From Congeria kusceri (Eukaryota > Mollusca > Bivalvia > Myida > Dreissenidae): a stretch of DNA of 64,000 nucleotides. Positions 12,080 through 23,400 of this stretch are shown here, in pieces. The position numbers were made by a program, and so were the translations under genes. Position 1 is the stretch's first letter, and the number at the start of each line of letters is the position of its first letter. The stretch lies in assembly GCA_027627225.1 (NCBI GenBank), contig CM051024.1, forward strand, positions 77,737,504 through 77,801,503. The letters are read 5' to 3'. The notes beneath the pieces are model-generated. The model saw only the letters and a list, made by a program, of their open reading frames with translations. It was not told the origin of the DNA and made no database searches.

Positions 12080-14395
12080 ATCCAAAAGATGTACCAACTG
12101 AGATACTTCAAATAGCTGTAGTCGAGCGCGCTGTACTCTGACAACTCTTGTGTCAAACGCCGTTCTCAATAGTTGCGCTCAAAACTTTTTCTCATAAAAG
12201 AAATCAGCTAGCTAGCTCACGAGCGTTGATACATTGCTTCATAGTACATTTAATAAGTCATTCTGTGGATGCTACATCTCCACTAAATTCTTACTGTACG
12301 ACAACATTCTATACATAGAGTGTGACGTCACTGCTTTCGTCTAATTTCCTTAGTTGCGAGGAGCGACATCTGGTGGACCAGAGATCTATTAACGAACATT
12401 ATTTATTGATAGATCTTTGGGTGGACACAATGGTACGACAAAGCAAAATGCAATATTAACGGGTATGTCCGAATACCGGTTGTAGCACGAAAGTTAGTTA
12501 AATCACGAAAGACGGATTAAGTTAAAATAAATAATATTTTATATAATATCACTTGATTTCACAGAATTGCAAAAAAAGTTAAAACATAATATCTTACCAG
12601 AAAAGCATTGATGCACAGCATAAAAACGCCGCAGTCTATCAATCAAAATTGATTTTAAATTTCATTTATAATTGGATTTCACGGAAAAGTGAATGTTGGT
12701 GAAAGTAATTAGACAAATGAGATTTTATTGACGAGAGCAAATGAATTTTAGATAGTGTAATAAATGTCAGTGATCTGTAACAAAATGCTTAGTTAAGTCA
12801 GAATCGCAAAAGAATTCTCTAACTAACGATTTGATTTATTATGATAATCGTTGTACTTTGAGGCGCCCCACTGATCACGTAAAAAGGATTGGACATATTT
12901 ATAAATAAATATAAACAAAACCTGCAGTACTTAACAGTTAAAAATGCCACATTATTAAATACATGTAATACCACAAAGACAAAGATCCTAAGCATCCTAG
13001 GGCGCCGCATTATTGCGTAAAAGAAGAAAAGGAACGACATTAAATAAAAGTAAATATCCATGATGAAGTTGATGAAACAGTAAACTTATATTATCCTGGG
13101 GTTGTAATAATAAAATTAAGATCCCTTTAAAAAACAAAACTATGAAAATCGTGATTGAATTCCATCATCATGTAATGTCCGTACAACAATCCGATCTTGC
13201 CGCCTTATGTTTGTCATCAATGATACTTGATCTAAATAATTCACATTAACATATATATTTTACGATTTGTGAGGCCAAGCAAAATTTAAAGAGTGGCAAT
13301 GCAAGAAAATAATAGCGTAAATGCATAACAGCACCATATACCAAGTGGTGATTACATACATTGTAAGTATTTGTGCAATGTGTACTTAATCAAAACAATC
13401 GTCAGGGCACATTCGCACAAAATATGTTTGGCATCATTTTTTGATAAACAAAACATATAAACAAATGTATCGAGCGTTTCTGTGTATAACTATATTCCAC
13501 AATGAATTCATAAGAGGAACAAGGAATAAAATAACAATAAAGCAAATGTATGGAATTTAGTTACAACGTATTCCATGCTTCCGCCATAGTCTATTTATAG
13601 AACGATATAACCTCTGTTATAAATTCAATAACCTCTACGGGAGTATTTAAGGGGAAAATGTAATTTTAAATAATTCCAAATAAAACACAACCGTACATTA
13701 TTCATATTAACAGGGATGGTGAAATTATAAATATAAATTCTCTATTCAGTATTAATGTTATTGTCTTTGATATAGTTTTCTTGATGCTTGTTGCAAGTAT
13801 TTTAACACAACTGACATCGACTGCCAGCCTGCAACACTGCGAGATATTTATAGAATTTGTCACTTCTGTTGAACCTGCAATTGGAGCAGGTCGATTGTTT
13901 GCAGTGTGTTGGACACAGTAGGCATGCGCCTATCACTCTGTTTCGTCATTGAGCAGCAATTACATTCTTGATTTCAGCTTTTATACGCTTTAAATAAAAA
14001 ATTGATTTCTAAACGAAAACTAATCTTCACGCAAATAATGCAATAATGTACTTTTCAATTTGTTTCATGGACCTCAGGCAAGTGTTTGTAAAAATACAAT
14101 ATAAATTATATAATAGATGCTCCTTCCATATGCTTCCGGTCCGAGTCATCACAGATAGACGCCGCTCTCATGCGCGGCGCCAATGAAGGTTTCAAATAAA
14201 CATTTCAGCGCCGAAACTGCTTAAAATTCCCATTCAACAATTGGTTAAAGCTTTAAGCGCACGTTCAGATGCACAAATCCGCCTTATTATTATTGTCTTT
14301 CTCCGGACTCTGGGTGCAAGATTATTAACACAGCTTTCAACGTCTGCTATGTATGCACGATTATTTTAATTAAATATTTATTGATGTTTTTTTTA
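12080..14395. other. Intergenic, no recognised feature
   Basis: AT-rich sequence with no coding signal on either strand. The 80-residue open frame on the minus strand (12819-13061) is low-complexity and hydrophobic by composition only. A short GC-rich hairpin (GCCGCTCTCATGCGCGGC) sits near 14161-14180. Confidence 0.5.
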
Positions 14396-14397
14396 TA

Positions 14398-14995
14398 TGT
14401 CAGTACGTGTATTTAACCTTTATATTAACTCTATAGATTTTTATGTATTCTGTTTCAAAATATTGCGATAATGTTGCAACATAAATGCGTAATGAGGAAA
14501 CAGAGCGTAGGCCTTACTTGCACTGTGTTTAATGCATTAAACAGCTATATGATTTAAGTCGGTGATCGGTATAACGTAACTATTTCGACGAACACAATTC
14601 TGCTGTGGATGTAATGCACAGATCAATAATCCCCTGGTATTGCCCGCCGCTTCCCCCCCTGGGGGAAAATTTTGATATGTGCATAAACCCATAATAAGAG
14701 ATGTATAAAACTTGCTTGCAGTTTAGTTCTTTAGCCTCTCAGGCGAGCGACCTAGGGCCTTTTGACCCTCTTGTTGTTTTATGCCGTGTATTCAAACTTA
14801 ATATTAACTCAATAGATTTTTATGTATTCTGTTTCAAAAGATTGCGATAATATTGCAACATATATGCTTAATGTTTAAACAAAAAACGTAGGTCTCACTG
14901 GCACTGTGTTTAAGGTATATGATTAAGTCAGTGATCGGTGTAACGCAACTATTCCGACGAACACAATTCTGCAGTACCGGTAGATGTAAAATCCT
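14398..14995 (+). repeat. Local direct duplication, ~220-bp unit
   Basis: 14398-14618 and about 14780-14990 share TTTTTATGTATTCTGTTTCA, TTGCGATAATRTTGCAACAT and CGACGAACACAATTCTGC. They are separated by a GC-rich repeat terminus (GAGCGACCTAGGGCC..GACCCTCTTGTT) also seen at the end of the satellite element, so insertion of that element may have accompanied the duplication. Confidence 0.7.
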
Positions 14996-15367
14996 ATTCT
15001 AACATGATACTCGCTAATTTTGTATAGACAAAGACAATAAATCGTTGATAAACTACTCAATAAACAACGCAAAAAGTCCAGATTCTGAGCGGAGCATAGT
15101 AAAATGTAGTTCCAATTACAATTGCAAAAATTTATGTCAAATCATGTTAGAATCGAAATAATTTTCGCATTATCGTTGTTTATCAGCCAATGAACATCTT
15201 ATTGTCGTTCTGATGCGTGGCTATTAAGCAACTCGGACTAACGCCCTAGTTTAATTCCTAATTATCATAACTCCAAATCGTTGTTTATTGGTCGATAAAC
15301 AACGATAAATCGAAAATTAATTCTTAAATAAGAGATGTTATACATAAAACTTGCTTTTTGTGTTGAT

Positions 15368-15505
15368 TGTTGAGGAAACCGGATTACCCACAAGACCCAT
15401 CTTTCTGGTACAGTGGCCAAAATCGCATGCGGCGCGAAGAATTCAGAGGCAGGTAACACGGAGTACCATTAACCACTGCGCTAACCGGATAGCACCACGA
15501 GAGTT
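15368..15505 (-). repeat. tRNA-derived SINE fragment
   Basis: Read on the minus strand it starts GGTGCTATCCGGTTAGCGCA and GTGGTTAATGG, an A-box-like tRNA 5' half, followed by a non-tRNA body. No intact tRNA cloverleaf was found, so it is called a SINE remnant rather than a gene. Confidence 0.45.
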
Positions 15506-15509
15506 TTCT

Positions 15510-16600
15510 CCAATTAAAATTGATTAAAAAACGGCCCCTTTCTTTAAAAGTAAAGCTGCAATGCTTATCTTTTGGATCGAAATCGACCGTATAATGCCCC
15601 AATGTTTGCAACTTGAGGCTAACCTTTGTTATACGACGATCAATGCACTTAATTAAATGCGCGCCGGACACATAGCATAGGCTTTTAAGAATTATTTGTT
15701 TGAATCAGTTTACCTATTGTACTATATATATCAGTAAAATATATTTGCAAAAGATTGTGATATTATTATGTTGGTAATAGTTGTGTTAACACAGTCCACG
15801 ATTTACTGGCACAGCCCTCGTGCAAGTATATCTTTCTCAACACTGGATACAGTTTCAATTGTTTGCATACACAAAACGAGTATCCGTATCCCGTTTACAT
15901 TTATTTTACAATGGATACACTATCGTTTGTATAGTACAATGATGTTGTGATATTATAATATAAGCAATTAAATCCTAAGCATCTCTGCTTGTCATAATAA
16001 ATTATTTTTCGAGAACGAAAACTTCCCGATGTGAACGCTAATGCCAGACAGTTGATGACAATAATATGAATTAATTATATTATACTATATACTTAATAAC
16101 ATAAAATATGTCTTTACCTCGCATTTAAGAAAGGTCTCATTACAAAGATTTGCGCATTATGGTTAGGACACACGGCTGCAAATATTGTTATTTTTTCGAA
16201 GACCGTGGCCTCTGACAAATTGAGTACGCACGTGTGTGTTTATCAATCGGTTCAATTCAGAAATATGAACTTGCATAAAATTATAGTATGTATATTTTAT
16301 TAACGACTGTGCATTTCGTAGACAAATTAGGAACTTAAATTCTTTTGAAAATAATTAACTCTTGTATTACTGAATGTTATTCTAACTATACGTTAACACA
16401 ATATATAAATCTATATATAGTTAACACGTTGTTTTAAGTTCTTGTAAACGCTTAATTGTATGAGCTTTACTTGTCGTTCTGCATAATTGAATTTTTTTTA
16501 ATATAAATAATATGAAAGAAATCTAGCGTTTTATTGTTTCATTATTATACCAGTAAAATAAGTTCACTTGTCGTGCATATTCTCCGTTTTCGAATGCGTA
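15510..16600. other. Intergenic, no recognised feature
   Basis: AT-rich with no coding or repeat signal I can support. It precedes the CRE/E-box region at 16612. Confidence 0.45.
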
Positions 16601-16611
16601 GAGCTAAAAGC

Positions 16612-16755
16612 ACGTGCGATTCCTGTGTTTCTTAGGGCTACTATTTTCTTTCCTGGAGTTTACGCTTCGATGACGGTGACGTCAATCTGATCACATGATA
16701 CCGGTCTTGTGACTTTCTTAAAAATTTAATCATTCGTTAGGTTGATTCAGCTCAG
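16612..16755 (+). promoter_or_regulatory. Possible alternative upstream promoter and first exon
   Basis: A CACGTG E-box near 16612, a perfect CRE (TGACGTCA, 16677-16684) and ATCACATGAT (16690-16699) are followed by CAGCTCAG and a consensus GTAAGA donor after 16755. It could be a non-coding first exon splicing to 20243, 3.5 kb downstream. No transcript evidence; it could also belong to an unrelated plus-strand RNA. Confidence 0.3.
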
Positions 16756-17228
16756 GTAAGACATATTTTATCGAATTTTATCTTGTTTATAAACATACTT
16801 TATCATAATTTAGATATTTTCTGATAATATATCGTTTTTAGTGATAAACTATTGTCGCTAATATTCTTTGATGCGTTTGCTATGCTAGGTTTACTTTCGA
16901 TTTATCCTTTGTCATTGTTATTGTTGACCCATTTTTTTGTTCTGCGTGGTAAACAACTCCTGGTAAACAACTTGAACGGGGCAAATTCCACTTTTAAAGT
17001 AGACGGGACAATTGACCCACTATAAACGAACGTAATTAACTCATATCGTGTGTTACACTAGCTTGTTGTTTAGCTTGAAAATATGTTTTCAATTTTAGGT
17101 AGCCCATAAATTAAATTGGAGAGTGTTTTGTTCTGGAAATGGTGTTCTTCATACTCGTAGTATCATACATAGTTCTACTTCTAGTTTAAATTTGACATGT
17201 GTACAGTCATTGTTTATTTTGATTTTTT

Positions 17229-17640
17229 ATGCCCCCACTTTCAGAGGGAGGGAGGGGCATGTAGATTTGCCCATGTCCGTCCATCCGTTGGGCCGTCAGA
17301 TTTTGTGTCACGTGTAATTCAAAAAGTATAACTGCTAGAGCGATGAAACTTTACAGACATATTCATCAGCATGGGGGCTTGTGCACCTGGGTATCTTGGT
17401 GCAGTTTTTTGCGACGTCAGGGGAGTTATGGCCCTTTTTTGCCAAAAAATACATTTTTGTACTTGTGTCGCATATAACTCGAAAAGTATAACTGCCAGAG
17501 TGATGAAACTTTATAAACATATTCACCAGCATGTGAACTTGTGCACCAGGGTATTTTGGTGCGTTTTTTTCCGACATCGGCAGAGTTTTGTGACAACCAG
17601 CGGAATGTGGGGGCATCCATGTCCTACGGACACGTGTCTA
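17229..17640. mobile_element. ATGCCCCCAC-ended element with internal duplication
   Basis: Starts ATGCCCCCAC (17229) and has the inverse GTGGGGGCAT at 17607-17616, followed by CCATGTCCTACGGACACGTG. Inside, two copies of a ~145-bp block (AAAAGTATAACTGC..GATGAAACTTTA..CACC.GGGTAT.TTGGTGC) follow one another. I recognise the ends from dispersed bivalve repeats. The open frames on both strands here follow the repeat and are not genes. Confidence 0.65.
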
Positions 17641-17911
17641 GGTTATGATTGTATCACATGTTTTTACTTATATCTTTTACCTATACCAAACATGTGTCAT
17701 TGCTAGTTAACTTATTTTCCCACCGGTAACGTCAATAGTAAACTATTGTGCCCTGCCCATTTTGGTTCCTCTGACATGTTGGCACCATGGACTAGTCCAC
17801 ACAGGACAATTAAATGTGAACTGCAATAATAGATTGTACTTGTAGCAATAGCATTTAAAAAAATAAATTGAAACGCAAAGAGAAACTATATCAAATTTAT
17901 AAATGATGAGC

Positions 17912-18404
17912 TTAAAGGGAACTGTTCACAGACAAATTGAAAATTTTTCAACTTTTTGTCACCAATTGCAAAAATAAAAGAACAGTGTATACAAGGGAGC
18001 AAAATAACACTACGGACCTAGACATATACTGTAAAAACTGTTTCGTTTATGAGTAATCATCAGTTGAAATCGATAAAATTATAAAGCGTTTGTAACGCTA
18101 AACGATGGAATAATTTGGAGTGTTTCTGTTGTTTTCGTTGAAACTGTTTGACATCACGTGGAAAACACTTACATAAAATAAATAATGCAGATAAGTCTGA
18201 ATGGCCGAGTGCTTAAGGCGATTGACTTTTAATCCGGAGGTCTCGGGTTCGAACCCGGGGCGGGACCAATTTTTTTTTTTTTCTTTTTTTTCTAAATACT
18301 TTTCTTGTATTATACTTTTTAGTTCCGATGCTTAAATCTGTCAAGATAAGACATTTAATGGCATTCTTCATAAAATGCGAAAATCTGTTAACAAGTCCCT
18401 TTAA
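17912..18404 (+). mobile_element. TIR element with embedded tRNA-like sequence, copy 1
   Basis: Ends TTAAAGGGAACTGTTCACAG and CTGTTAACAAGTCCCTTTAA are imperfect inverted repeats beginning with TTAA. In the middle (18197-18268) lies a tRNA-like sequence: TGGCCGAGTGCTTAAGGCG (Ser/Leu-type D arm, A box) and GGGTTCGAACC (B box), followed at once by a long T run, a Pol III terminator. The anticodon stem does not pair well, so I do not call a functional tRNA. No transposase. Confidence 0.75.
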
Positions 18405-19338
18405 TATGTAAACGCAGAATAACTTTTAGATAAATCGCTAATGCTGATTTTGAGTACCAGGTACCATTCTATTTTGAAGATATTTCCTTATAAAGTATTC
18501 CAACAAGTAATTTCCCTAAAATTAAAAAACAGTTAAACTTTAAAACTTCATTGTGTGGTTTCTTGTGTAAACAACTGCATTTTATGTTAATATTTTCTCC
18601 TTGATATAAAAGTCATTGTTTCTGATTAAAAGTTACTTGATACATCAAACTACTTCATATGTCAATCAATTCAATGCCGCTCAGACTTAGTTTATGATGT
18701 TAAGATAATGATTACTGGCGTGTATAAAAATGCAGGCAATGTTTTAAGTTCTATTTAACCTATAGCATAACTGTGTTCCAACTAGTGTTGTCACCATTAT
18801 GAACAGTGATATAGCATAGCTCCAGATATGCCTGTATAGCCTGTGCATCTTATTTAATGTAATCTAAGTTAGCTATACCAGGATCTTGGCCACCCCATAA
18901 TCACTGTTCTGTTTATTACCCAGTTACAATGCCTATGATTTTGCAGCAAATAGCTATTTAAAAACACAGTTTCAAGGCAGCAGGTAAGGTAGTAGTTCAG
19001 GTCTTGTGACATGGAGTGTATAACATATTTCACTGGTTATCTTTTCATGTGATCAGCGTACAATGTGACTGCATGGTGAGGCTTATCACCAGTCATCCCA
19101 TTTTACGAGAGTCAATAAAGGCGTGTGCCTGAATCCCTAATTTCAGTAATACTGATCTGTGATAACACTGTCAGAGAAGTTAAAGTGGTGTCACATGCGG
19201 TGATATCATTGACTTATAAGTACGCTTGGACTTGTTGTTCAAGTATTCCCCCTGATCTGTAACATCCCATGATTGTTACCAAAGTGCATGTCTGTGCATA
19301 TCAATGTTAATTGAACACAACCAATTTGTTGTCTAACG
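18405..19338. other. Upstream region of the cathepsin L promoter, no recognised feature
   Basis: AT-rich sequence between the TIR element and the E-box cluster; a possible intron if the first exon at 16.7 kb is real. Confidence 0.4.
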
Positions 19339-19462
19339 CTCACATGACATTTCATGAAGCAACACGCAAATAACTTGCATGATCGGGAGGTTTATGTGTC
19401 ACGTGTCACATGACTTTCCTAGACTAAGTCACATGACCATGGGGATTTTGTGGTGTATTTAA
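19339..19462 (+). promoter_or_regulatory. Cathepsin L promoter: E-box/M-box cluster and TATA-like box
   Basis: CTCACATGAC (19339-19348), GTCACGTGTC (19398-19407), GTCACATGAC (19405-19414) and GTCACATGAC (19428-19437) precede the TATA-like box at 19456. These match or are one base from the GTCACGTGAC consensus bound by TFEB/MITF-type bHLH-Zip factors, which in vertebrates drive lysosomal genes (CLEAR network). Finding them before a lysosomal protease gene is in keeping with that role, but binding in this animal is inferred. Confidence 0.5.
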
Positions 19463-19484
19463 TGGCGCTTCGTCGTATATCAAA

Positions 19485-19522
19485 CCACATCTGATTGGGG
19501 TATTGAACTGTTCTACACCAGA
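19485..19522 (+). other. Probable 5'-UTR exon and transcription start of cathepsin L
   Basis: A TATA-like TATTTAA (19456-19462) lies about 30 bp before this stretch, which ends CACCAGA before a perfect GTAAGT donor at 19523. It can splice to the acceptor at 20242, just before the ATG. The exact start site is an inference. Confidence 0.5.
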
Positions 19523-20242
19523 GTAAGTTTGTAAGCATGTGGGCTAATTAAGTGGAAAGGGAAACGGGCCCTTGGCTGTTTAATATCTAATGCATTTTTG
19601 CCATTGTGATTTGTATCTTTCGAGTAGCATGTTATGTTAACACAGCAAATCTTAAGTGGTATTTAAGAGGGTTTTAACTGATAATATAATGACTACGATT
19701 GTTTAAACACTGACAAATAATTTAAATACTGCTGTGTTTAAAAATTCTCATCATTTGTGTTTGTTCTTTTAATGGTGTGGTGCTGATAGAGGGAGTGTGT
19801 GAGTGGGTAAGAAGCTCAATAATATTTATTCATATTGTGTTTATGAATTTTCTGGTTTGGTTATGAAGTTATTATATCGTTATAATTTTACGTTATTTGT
19901 ATACTGTGTCCCGCTCTATTTTACTATCCATTGATAAAAAAGGCTTAGAATTTTATTCTTTTGTTGATTGAAATGAAACTGTTTTGTCAAAACTCAAATA
20001 TTGCCATCAATTCTACTACTCGACATGACTCTGTATGTGTAAAGTTTTGTAAACAGCTAACCAAAAGGTATAGCACAAGAAATGATTACCTGATAATCAG
20101 ATTTGAAAAACTATAAGCCACTGAGTAAATTGCATTTTGAACTTGATTAGCATATTGATCACGCTATACAAGAAGAAAGAACTTAATTAATTGCATGTAC
20201 TTAATTTTATTGTAAACCACGTCTCCCTTTATCTAATTTCAG

Positions 20243-20429
20243 TTTCTTTGAGAGTGTGAGTGCATCTATTGCCCTGCAAGCATGTTGAAGTATGTGTTGT
20301 GTGCGTTGCTGCCGTGCGTGTTTGCCGTGCCGCACGTGGTCGACATGACCCAGGCCCGCCACCTGCAGACGGACGTGGACATGAGCCGGCCCATCGAGCA
20401 CATCTTCACCACGTTCAAACAAGTTCACA
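20243..20429 (+). CDS. Cathepsin L exon 1: last 39 bases of 5' UTR, signal peptide and start of propeptide
   Basis: The acceptor TCTAATTTCAG ends at 20242 and the ATG is at 20282. The first residues, [16 protein letters not shown], form a short basic n-region, a hydrophobic core and small residues before a likely cleavage site around residue 16. The exon then carries the start of the I29 domain ([12 protein letters not shown]). The donor GTGAGT follows 20429, leaving one base of the next codon (phase 1). The start is chosen because it is the only ATG giving a signal peptide in frame with the propeptide. Confidence 0.92.
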
Positions 20430-23400
20430 GTGAGTACTACTTTTCATTCTTTGCTGCGGAGTCTTCTATGCAATATTTCTGCTAAATATGCAGGAAGCAC
20501 TTTTACTTTTGGTTCTGGTGCCTTCCAAGTTTGTAACACCTAAACAAGTTCACCATGAGTGCCTCTGTATTCTTAGCGTTCTTGTTGTTTTGTTGTTAAA
20601 TATGATCTTCTAATTGACTCTAATTTTATTGTATAAAACTTCAGCACATTCAACTTCAAGATGTACAATCTTATGTAGACGAATACTTCTGATTCATTGT
20701 CGCAGCTTACAATATACATTTTTAATGAACCATAGCGGATTCAGAAACACTGTGGTTTTGTCATTTATGTAAATACCAGGAAGTGTTTGTGTTTTCACTG
20801 CACATCCTGTTCGAAAACATTTATTTTGTTAAATTGTAAAGCTGTTGTTAACTTCACCTGACTACTTGGCTCTTGATGTTTTTATGTCTTTCCTAATGAT
20901 AAATCTGTTTGCTCTCTCATTTATGTTGTAAGCCGGGCCCAGCTAGCTCAGTTGGTAGAGCGCTGGACTGTCAATCTGGGGATCGTTAGTTCGAACCCCA
21001 GCCAGGCCACATAACTTGTGTGGGGATTGGTCATGAAATTATTCTGCCGCCATTTTCCCCCACGTCTTGATTCAAGTAGGGCAGTTGTCATTTACTGGCA
21101 TAGGTATGTGCACATTGTACTGGTGAACCGCTTAGAACGGCTAAGCTTGCCCAGGAAAAGTGTGAGTAAGTTAACTGACCACCAAGATATGACTGAAATA
21201 CTGTTAAAAACGTCGAAAAATACAAACAAACAACTATGTTGTAACGTCTTAATTGGTTTTTATGTACCCCAGCCACATTTTGTGGAAATGCAATTTTAAT
21301 TTGATGTACCGTAATTACTCTAAGTTTTCGGACACTCTAAATTTTCGGACACCCTCTTTTTTAGCCGCAATAAATTATTTTTGGTTACTCTAATTTTTCG
21401 GACACCCAGATATTCACCCATAATTAATGACTCTAAATTTTCGGACATTTTATGTGAAAGTGGTATTTTATCAGAATCCTAACCCGTTTGCGTTAATCCG
21501 GTGACACATCGCACATTTACAACCGGATGACGGTCATAAAACCTGACAGACGAATGAGAGGAGTCAGTGGACCGTTACAATTAATAGCGTTCTTGGGTAA
21601 ATAGCCAATTAGCCATGTATAATAAACGATGGCTCAAAACGATAAGTGTGACAAATAGGCTCCAATTATATCGCGCCATATCACAATTTTCACGAATGTT
21701 TGAAGGTGTTAAAGACAACCGTTTTGAACAGATTAATATTCAAGAACAAGCATCGAAATCATAGTTTGCATATATTATTGCATTAATTACGGGTTCATAC
21801 AATACGAGATGCTTGTCTTTGAACTCGGTGGTCAAAGTACAGCCTTGGCGTAATTTTCTGTAAAACAAAATCAAACATATGAACTGATTTTAAATTCATT
21901 GCAAACGTCGCTAAATGTAATTAATTCTATACGACCTGGTATTTTACAAGCACGCGCTATCATTAATCTATACCATTCGGCAAGTGACGTTATACACAGG
22001 ATTTATCCGAATGTCAATGCAATATTGTCAGTGTGTCTCTAAATTTTCGGACACCAGTATTTGGGAATATTTTCGTGTATCTAAATTTTCGGAAAAGTGT
22101 CCGAAAACTTAGAGTAATTACGGTATTTCTGTTAAGTTTGAATATATTGAATTTTATTTTCCTGTCCAGAATTTGCTACAGATCAGACGAGTGCAATATT
22201 TTAGATACATTGAATTGGTTTCCTTAGTCAGCGTTAAATAGTGAACTTTAGGTTTCATTTGCTAAAATATGCAGTGTCACTCCAAGAAAATCCCAAATCC
22301 ATCACTGGTCATGAGGTATGGTAATCTTAACTTTGACTGGCCCAAACTTCATATTACTGGTCACTTAAAGACATTTTCACCAGCCATGAGGGTCAGTGAT
22401 CTGGTAATTTTTCCCAGGCCTCGTACAGTTTGACTGGCATTGTGCGAGGTCTGACCGACTTTCATGGAGACTGCTACAAAACTCTATATGCGTCATTTGC
22501 AGACAAGCAGTACAGCGATGAGTGGGAGGAGAAGACGAGACACAGCATCTTCGAGGTGAACGTGAACCACATCAAGGAGCATAACAACAAGTATGCCAAG
22601 GGAGAGAAGTCTTATTACCTTGGGGTCAACCAGTTCACTGACCTAGTAAGTCATGTTTTATCCCAACTTTATCAGTGTGACTCTGTGCTGTGTCCGTTTA
22701 TGCATGTTTCAGGGCTCTCCCTAAATATTTTGTTTGGCCAAAGTTACCATACATTGTTGAATCATTCATATTTTGGTATTTTTATAACGTTTTATGAAGA
22801 GTTTTTTTTAGCCAAACGGAAAATCTTTATCCAAATGTTTAAAGTTGTAGCCATTAGCTAATTTTGCGGGCATATACTTAGACTTTATTCTGAAAGCGAT
22901 TCCAGACAGGCAGGAATTGGACATGCCGAAGGATTCCGGGTCCCGGGGAAATAGACTGGTCGGATTTAAGATCCTGGTAATATCAGGCCCCTTTCAGGCC
23001 CAGTGTGGGGATTTAGACAAAAATGCTTGACTCTAGGGTGGGGAATTAGACCCCCAAAAATATAATTAAATAAGTCCAATTCCCCTGGGTCAGGCATCGC
23101 CACTCCCCCTCCCCCCGAGGGGAAAATATATAGGTGCATATATGAGGCCTTGGGTGATGTCATGCTATGTTGCATTAATCTGTCCTACTAAATAAATCAC
23201 TGGTTAGGCATGCTTTTCAGTTTGGTTTGGTTATTTTCAGTTTCCTGCGAAACTGGAATGAAGTCTGTTGTAGTGGATTATCTTTTCGTTCCCTTGTGTT
23301 TTGAATTTAATGCTATGTTTGTGTAGCCAATATGACCACAAACAAGCTTTGCAAAAATACAATTTTTCCGGTTACTACATGACTGTGGTTTAAGACTATG

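Noticed and set aside
17335..17706. Three overlapping ORFs of 64-111 aa
   Set aside because: They follow the duplicated block of a dispersed repeat on both strands.
18197..18268. Functional tRNA gene (Ser/Leu-type or Lys)
   Set aside because: A and B boxes are good but the anticodon and T stems do not pair properly, and the unit is embedded in a repeated element.
20932..21008. tRNA-Asp (GTC) gene
   Set aside because: The tRNA-like head is followed by a long body that recurs at 24924-25263, so both are SINE copies.
22418..22502. Longer exon 2 starting at the upstream CAG
   Set aside because: It joins exon 1 in the wrong phase and reaches a TGA; the AG at 22502 restores the conserved [15 protein letters not shown] sequence.
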